Shown here: one piece after another, positions 7,947 to 11,923 of the stretch
How positions within the stretch are numbered: the first letter of the stretch is position 1
Layout of the letters: every line of letters begins with the position of its first letter
Source: JBBKWH01 sp041165345
GTDB lineage: Bacteria; Pseudomonadota; Gammaproteobacteria; Pseudomonadales; Moraxellaceae
NCBI GenBank assembly: GCA_041165345.1
Contig: JBEANQ010000066.1
Location: forward strand, 1-11,923
Direction: 5' to 3'
DNA length: 11,923 nucleotides
Program-made: the position numbers and the translations under genes
The notes under the pieces: model-generated
Database searches by the model: none
What the model was told of the DNA's origin: nothing
What the model saw: the letters and a program-made list of their open reading frames with translations, nothing else

Positions 7947-9542
7947 ATGCTACCGAATAATCTCATTCTGCCTGCGCTGATTCTGATCCCGTTTATCGCC
8001 GGTTTTTTGTGTTGGGTGACTGAAAAAATCAGCATTCGATTGCCGCGTTGGATCGCGTTGATTGGGATGTTGATCACGCTGGCACTGTCTGTGCAGTTGT
8101 GGATGGCCGGTGATTATGCCGCCAGTGCGGGACAAATGATTCAGGCGGGTACTGCGCCCATTTGGCAAGCCGAATACTATTTGCCGTGGATTCCTGCACT
8201 GGGCATTAGTGTGCATTTGGCCATGGACGGTTTGTCCTTGCTGATGATCGTGTTGACCGCCTTCTTAGGTGTGTTGGCGGTCGGTTGCTCGTGGGGCGAA
8301 ATCCAGAAGCATGTGGGGTTCTTTCACCTGAACTTGCTGTGGAGCTTGGGCGCGGTGATCGGTGTGTTTTTGGCCGTTGACTTGTTCTTGTTCTTCTTCT
8401 TCTGGGAAATGATGCTGGTTCCGATTTACTTCTTGATCGCACTGTGGGGGCATAGCGGCTCTAACGGGCATTCACGGGTGTATGCCGCGACTAAGTTTTT
8501 TATCTATACCCAAGCCTCTGGCTTGATCATGCTGATTGGTATTTTGACCTTGGTGCTGATTCATTACGCACAAAGTGGCCAGATTACCTTTGATTACATG
8601 GCCTTGCTGGGTACCAAAATGCCTGCAAGCTATGAATACGGCCTGATGTTGTGCTTCTTTATTGCCTTTGCTGTGAAGTTGCCGGTTGTACCGTTTCATG
8701 GTTGGTTGCCTGACGCCCATGCGCAAGCCCCCACCGCAGGTTCGGTCGATTTGGCTGGTATTTTGATCAAAACTGCGGCCTATGGCATGTTGCGCTTTGT
8801 GCTGCCGTTGTTTCCACATGCGTCGGCTGAGTTTGCGCCGATTGCCATGACCTTGGGCATGGTTGGCATTTTTTATGGCGCATGGGTTGCATTTCAACAA
8901 ACCGATATTAAGCGGTTGTTGGCTTATACCAGTGTGTCGCATATGGGCTTTATTTTGCTGGCAATTTATGCCGGTAATCTATTGACCTTGCAAGGTTTGA
9001 TGGTGCAAATGCTCGCACATGGCTTGTCCTCTGCGGCATTGTTTATCATGAGTGGGCAGATTTATGAGCGCCTGCATACCCGTGACCTCCGTCTGATGGG
9101 TGGCATGTGGGGGCAGTTCCGCTATCTGCCGGTCTTTTTGATGCTGTTTGTCGCTGCATTGGTGGGCATTCCCAGTACTGGCAACTTTATTGGTGAGTTC
9201 CTGATATTGCTGGGTGCATTCCCGTCTTATCCGGTCTTTACCATCTTGGCCACGTCTAGCCTCGTGTTGGCGGGGTTGTATGGCTTGATCATGGTGCATA
9301 AAGCCCTGTTTGGCGTACCCCATGACTCACAAGCCACGCGGACTGAACCGTTACAAGACCTCAATGCGCGTGAATCTGCCATGTTGTTGGTGTTGGTGGT
9401 TGGTTTGGTGTGGCTGGGTTTATGGCCACAAACCGTATTGGATACCTCTCATCAGGCCATGCAGTGGTTGGGCAATGCCTATCACGTGCCGTTATTTGAT
9501 GTGCCACAGATGTCCCCCATGACCGGTCCGGAGATGCACTAA
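7947..9542 (+). CDS. nuoM: NADH-quinone oxidoreductase subunit M
   Basis: This is the middle antiporter-like proton-pumping subunit of complex I (MrpD-related), with 531 residues (E. coli 509). About fourteen membrane helices are expected. The functional residues of E. coli NuoM all occur with a constant offset of ten. They are E154 (E144 in E. coli) in FFFFWEMMLVPIYF, K244 (K234) in AFAVKLPVVPFHGW, K275 (K265) in GILIKTAAYG, and E417 (E407) in TGNFIGEFLI. The signature LPDAHAQAPTAGSVDLAG lies at residues 254-271, and QTDIKRLLAYTSVSHMGF marks the broken helix shared with NuoL and NuoN. The extra length compared with E. coli lies in the N-terminal region and the C-terminal tail. The codons for the FLFFFFF run before E154 form a short TTC-rich tract. 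nuoN follows after 3 bases. Confidence 0.98.
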   Translation: MLPNNLILPALILIPFIAGFLCWVTEKISIRLPRWIALIGMLITLALSVQLWMAGDYAASAGQMIQAGTAPIWQAEYYLPWIPALGISVHLAMDGLSLLMIVLTAFLGVLAVGCSWGEIQKHVGFFHLNLLWSLGAVIGVFLAVDLFLFFFFWEMMLVPIYFLIALWGHSGSNGHSRVYAATKFFIYTQASGLIMLIGILTLVLIHYAQSGQITFDYMALLGTKMPASYEYGLMLCFFIAFAVKLPVVPFHGWLPDAHAQAPTAGSVDLAGILIKTAAYGMLRFVLPLFPHASAEFAPIAMTLGMVGIFYGAWVAFQQTDIKRLLAYTSVSHMGFILLAIYAGNLLTLQGLMVQMLAHGLSSAALFIMSGQIYERLHTRDLRLMGGMWGQFRYLPVFLMLFVAALVGIPSTGNFIGEFLILLGAFPSYPVFTILATSSLVLAGLYGLIMVHKALFGVPHDSQATRTEPLQDLNARESAMLLVLVVGLVWLGLWPQTVLDTSHQAMQWLGNAYHVPLFDVPQMSPMTGPEMH

Positions 9543-9545
9543 GCC

Positions 9546-11006
9546 ATGAACATGATGTTTTCTCAACTCATGCCGCTGGCCCCAGTGCTGATCGTCAGTT
9601 TGACGTCGGTACTGGTCATGTTGCTGGTGGCGATCAAACGCCACCATGCACTGGCCGCCACCACCACTGTGATTGGCCTAAACGCCGCGTTGTTGTGCAT
9701 TGTGTGGCAACTGTATTTGCCCAATGCAGGCCCTGCGCAAGTGACCAGCTTGTTTATGGTCGATGGCTTTGCCCTTTTTTATATGGCGCTGATTTTAATC
9801 GCGGCCTTGGCTTGTACCACGCTGGCACATGCCTACATTGACACCTACAAAAACAACCGCGAAGAGCTGTACATCTTGCTGCTCATTGCGGTGGCGGGTG
9901 CAATGCTGTTGGGTGCGAGCCAAAACCTCAGCAGTTTCTTTGTCGCGTTAGAAGTATTGTCTGTACCCACCTATGGTTTGCTGGCCTATACCCACGAGCG
10001 TCAACGGTCGTTGGAGTCAGGCATTAAATACATGGTGCTGTCAGCCACTGCATCAGCAGCGATGTTAATGGGCATGGCATTCTTGTATGCCTACACTGGT
10101 TCGCTCGACTTTCACCAGATTGGTCAAGGCATGATTCAAGCCTTGCATCATCCGTTGGCGGTCTTGGGCATGGCTTTGGTATTTGTGGCGTTGGCCTTTA
10201 AGTTGTCATTGGTGCCATTTCATGCGTGGACACCAGACGTCTATCAAGGCGCTCCAGCACCAGTGGCGACCTTTTTGGCAACAGTCAGCAAAGTGGCCGT
10301 GTTTGCAGTTTTGCTGCGCTTTATGTTTGTATCTGCTGGCTTGGCGATGGAAGGATTACAGACCTTACTAACGGCCATTGCGGTGGCATCGATTGTGGTG
10401 GGTAACTTGCTGGCTGTGCGTCAAGTCAATCTCAAGCGCTTGTTGGGGTACTCATCAATTGCACATTTTGGTTATGTGTTGATTGCTGTGGTCTGTTTGG
10501 GTACAGCATCATTAGGTACGACCAGTGTTTATCTGGTGACTTATGTCTTGACGACTTTGGGTGCGTTTGGTGTGGTGGCCTTGATGTCTAGCCCCTACCA
10601 TGAAACAGAAGCCGAGTCACTTGCTGACTATCGGGGTCTGTTTTGGCGTCGGCCGATTTTAACTGCGGTTCTGACAGTCATGATGCTATCGTTAGCGGGC
10701 ATCCCACTCACTGCTGGCTTTATTGGTAAGTTTTTGGTTGTGTTAGCGGCTGTTCAAGCACAGCACTGGTTTTTGGCGGGCATGGTGGTTGTGGGCAGTG
10801 CAATAGGTTTGTACTACTACTTGCGCGTGATGGTGGTGTTGTACATGACGCCCCCCGATACCCCACGTATGGATGTGCAAGGTCATTGGGGAACACAAGC
10901 AGGTGGTGTGATGGTGCTGTTAGTCACATTATTGGTGCTGGTATTGGGGATTGCCCCACAACCTTTGATCAAGTTGGCGTCATTAGCGCAATTGGTGGTC
11001 AACTAA
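9546..11006 (+). CDS. nuoN: NADH-quinone oxidoreductase subunit N
   Basis: This is the antiporter-like subunit nearest the quinone module and the last gene of the operon. It has 486 residues (E. coli 485), and about fourteen membrane helices are expected. Key residues are E136 in FFVALEVLSVPTYGL, K161 in GIKYMVLSA, K219 in ALAFKLSLVPFHAWTPDVYQ, K249 in TVSKVAVF and K395 in GFIGKFLVV, matching the E. coli series E133, K158, K217, K247 and K395. The signature DVYQGAPAPVATFLAT follows K219, and the C-terminal third has GLYYYLRVMVVLY. The start at 9546 has GGAG at 9530-9533, a long 12 bases upstream. In-frame ATGs at 9552 and 9555 are alternatives that would shorten the protein by two or three residues. 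The gene ends 25 bases before the terminator stem. Confidence 0.98.
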   Translation: MNMMFSQLMPLAPVLIVSLTSVLVMLLVAIKRHHALAATTTVIGLNAALLCIVWQLYLPNAGPAQVTSLFMVDGFALFYMALILIAALACTTLAHAYIDTYKNNREELYILLLIAVAGAMLLGASQNLSSFFVALEVLSVPTYGLLAYTHERQRSLESGIKYMVLSATASAAMLMGMAFLYAYTGSLDFHQIGQGMIQALHHPLAVLGMALVFVALAFKLSLVPFHAWTPDVYQGAPAPVATFLATVSKVAVFAVLLRFMFVSAGLAMEGLQTLLTAIAVASIVVGNLLAVRQVNLKRLLGYSSIAHFGYVLIAVVCLGTASLGTTSVYLVTYVLTTLGAFGVVALMSSPYHETEAESLADYRGLFWRRPILTAVLTVMMLSLAGIPLTAGFIGKFLVVLAAVQAQHWFLAGMVVVGSAIGLYYYLRVMVVLYMTPPDTPRMDVQGHWGTQAGGVMVLLVTLLVLVLGIAPQPLIKLASLAQLVVN

Positions 11007-11031
11007 GACCCATTGATAACGTCAGTTTGAT

Positions 11032-11061
11032 AAAAAACCGGCTCTAGCAAGCCGGTTTTTT
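11032..11061. terminator. Bidirectional intrinsic terminator between nuoN and the GGDEF gene
   Basis: A perfect 12-base-pair inverted repeat pairs AAAAAACCGGCT (11032-11043) with AGCCGGTTTTTT (11050-11061) around a 6-base loop. The GC-rich core is CCGGC. The T run on the right ends nuo transcripts, and the A run on the left becomes a U tract for transcripts coming from the − strand. It lies 25 bases after the nuoN stop and 32 bases beyond the stop of the convergent gene, so one hairpin can serve both. It marks the end of the nuo operon. Confidence 0.93.
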
Positions 11062-11093
11062 ATTAAAAAATAATAGGTTAATTCTATGTGGTG

Positions 11094-11923
11094 TTAAGGC
11101 GTTTCATCGATGTGTGAATGATGACGTGGGTGGCGAGCATCATCAATATCCAAAGTGAATGGATCAAGAGGCATGAGTGGCACATCCGTGAGGACAGGAA
11201 CACTGCCCATACAACACCGATCACGCCCTGTCGCTTTGGCTTTATACAAGGCTAAGTCGGCATGGTGCAAGACGCTGTTGGCAGTGTCCGTTGAGACAGG
11301 ATAGACGCTACAGGCTCCTATGGACAGGGTGACATAAGGTCGGATTTTTTGGGTAGGATGGGGTAGTTGTAAGCGTCGTACTGCTCCCAACAAATGATCG
11401 GCTACGGTTTGTGCGCCCATACTGTCGGTATTGGGCAAAATGATGCCAAATTCTTCCCCGCCAATACGTGCTACCTTGTCGTTGGGGCGGCTTAAACTGT
11501 TAGCAATGCAGTGAGCCAATTGTTGAAGCACATGGTCACCATGCAAATGACCGTTGTGGTCGTTAATGTCTTTAAAAAAATCGATGTCCAAAATCAATAC
11601 ACTCAAGGGCTGGTGGCCGGTCACACTGATGTGCCAAAAGTGCTGTAACGCCTCATCAAAAGCTCGTCGATTTGCAATCTGTGTGAGGGGGTCAGTTAAC
11701 GACTGAGTAACTGCCATTTGCATTCTGCGTGCAATCATTAAGGCTTGATGCTGATAGCGTGTTTGGTCTTGGTATTGCCGCGATAATCCCAAAAAAGCAT
11801 GGGTGTACTTGAGCCTAGGCTGGCATTCAATTAAAAAAACTGGCATCAGCTGTGCCGGAAAATCTATCCGTCTGCTGCGTAGCATACAGGCTTGAAAAGG
11901 TGGCAATAACACAATGTCGGGCA
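11094..11923 (-). CDS. GGDEF-domain diguanylate cyclase, 5'-truncated
   Basis: This probably makes cyclic di-GMP from two GTP. In this paragraph residues are numbered from the GTG at 11912. The GGDEF domain spans about 70-235. It opens with DPLTQIANRRAF (74-85; the usual form is DPLTGLANRRAF). The metal-binding stretch LDIDFFKDIND has D109, and N117 and D126 follow at nucleotide-binding positions. The active-site signature GGEEF is at 151-155, and the inhibitory-site RxxD is intact as R142-D145, six residues before it. The domain closes with ADLALYKAKATGRDR. A helical stalk of about 45-70 precedes it. After the domain, about 35 residues end in a His-rich tail. The frame stays open to the window edge, and neither the GTG at 11912 nor the ATG at 11885 has a convincing ribosome binding site, so the N-terminus most likely lies outside. 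What the missing part senses is unknown. Confidence 0.88.
   Translation of the reverse strand, partial: PDIVLLPPFQACMLRSRRIDFPAQLMPVFLIECQPRLKYTHAFLGLSRQYQDQTRYQHQALMIARRMQMAVTQSLTDPLTQIANRRAFDEALQHFWHISVTGHQPLSVLILDIDFFKDINDHNGHLHGDHVLQQLAHCIANSLSRPNDKVARIGGEEFGIILPNTDSMGAQTVADHLLGAVRRLQLPHPTQKIRPYVTLSIGACSVYPVSTDTANSVLHHADLALYKAKATGRDRCCMGSVPVLTDVPLMPLDPFTLDIDDARHPRHHSHIDETP

Noticed and set aside
8472..8942. A 156-codon − strand open frame inside nuoM
   Set aside because: It is antisense to conserved NuoM helices, with low-complexity His/Gln-rich composition and no homology recognised. It is treated as a shadow of nuoM.
6065..11006. Three similar large membrane genes in a row, which could suggest a recent tandem duplication or an Mrp antiporter cluster
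   Set aside because: NuoL, NuoM and NuoN are ancient paralogues in every complex I operon. Each has its own family-specific motifs, and no mrp-type partner genes are present.
1..11923. Search by eye for insertion sequences, CRISPR repeats, tRNA genes, phage genes or a novel defence or metabolic cassette
   Set aside because: The nuo genes leave gaps of at most 22 bases, and the single longer gap of 87 bases is accounted for by the terminator. There is no room for an additional system, and no repeats or cargo genes were seen.

Overview
The window is almost entirely the distal part of a nuo operon, which encodes the 14-subunit proton-pumping NADH:quinone oxidoreductase (respiratory complex I). 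The genes run nuoF (5' end cut off), nuoG, nuoH, nuoI, nuoJ, nuoK, nuoL, nuoM and nuoN, all on the + strand, in the standard bacterial order and with almost no spacer DNA. A perfect-stem bidirectional terminator follows nuoN. Beyond it, a convergent − strand gene encodes a GGDEF-domain diguanylate cyclase that runs off the right edge.

The organism is a gammaproteobacterium. From remembered homologues, the NuoH, NuoI, NuoL, NuoM and NuoN sequences most resemble the Pseudomonas/Acinetobacter group. The extended NuoH N-terminus and a NuoH C-terminal half rich in Acinetobacter-like stretches suggest the Moraxellaceae or a close relative. This placement is inference, because no search could be run.

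Layout: bases 1-901 hold the C-terminal two thirds of NuoF (FMN, NADH and N3 cluster subunit). Bases 914-3616 hold NuoG (clusters N1b, N4, N5 and the extra N7). Bases 3619-4653 hold NuoH (quinone-site membrane subunit). Bases 4676-5224 hold NuoI (clusters N6a and N6b). Bases 5221-6068 hold NuoJ and NuoK, small membrane subunits. Bases 6065-11006 hold NuoL, NuoM and NuoN, the three antiporter-like proton-pumping subunits. nuoI-J-K-L are joined by three consecutive 4-base ATGA stop/start overlaps. The other junctions are 1 to 22 bases long. No promoter is visible inside the window, so transcription must start upstream of nuoF.

Together the genes describe one electron path: NADH to FMN (NuoF), through the NuoG clusters, to NuoI N6a/N6b and then to quinone at the NuoH interface. 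Coupled proton translocation runs through NuoH/J/K and NuoL/M/N. Every cluster ligand and every membrane Glu/Lys residue checked is present, so the encoded part of the enzyme looks fully functional.

I found no undescribed system, mobile element, CRISPR array or RNA gene. The only part that is not housekeeping is the truncated diguanylate cyclase. Its catalytic and inhibitory sites are intact, but its N-terminal region is unidentified.
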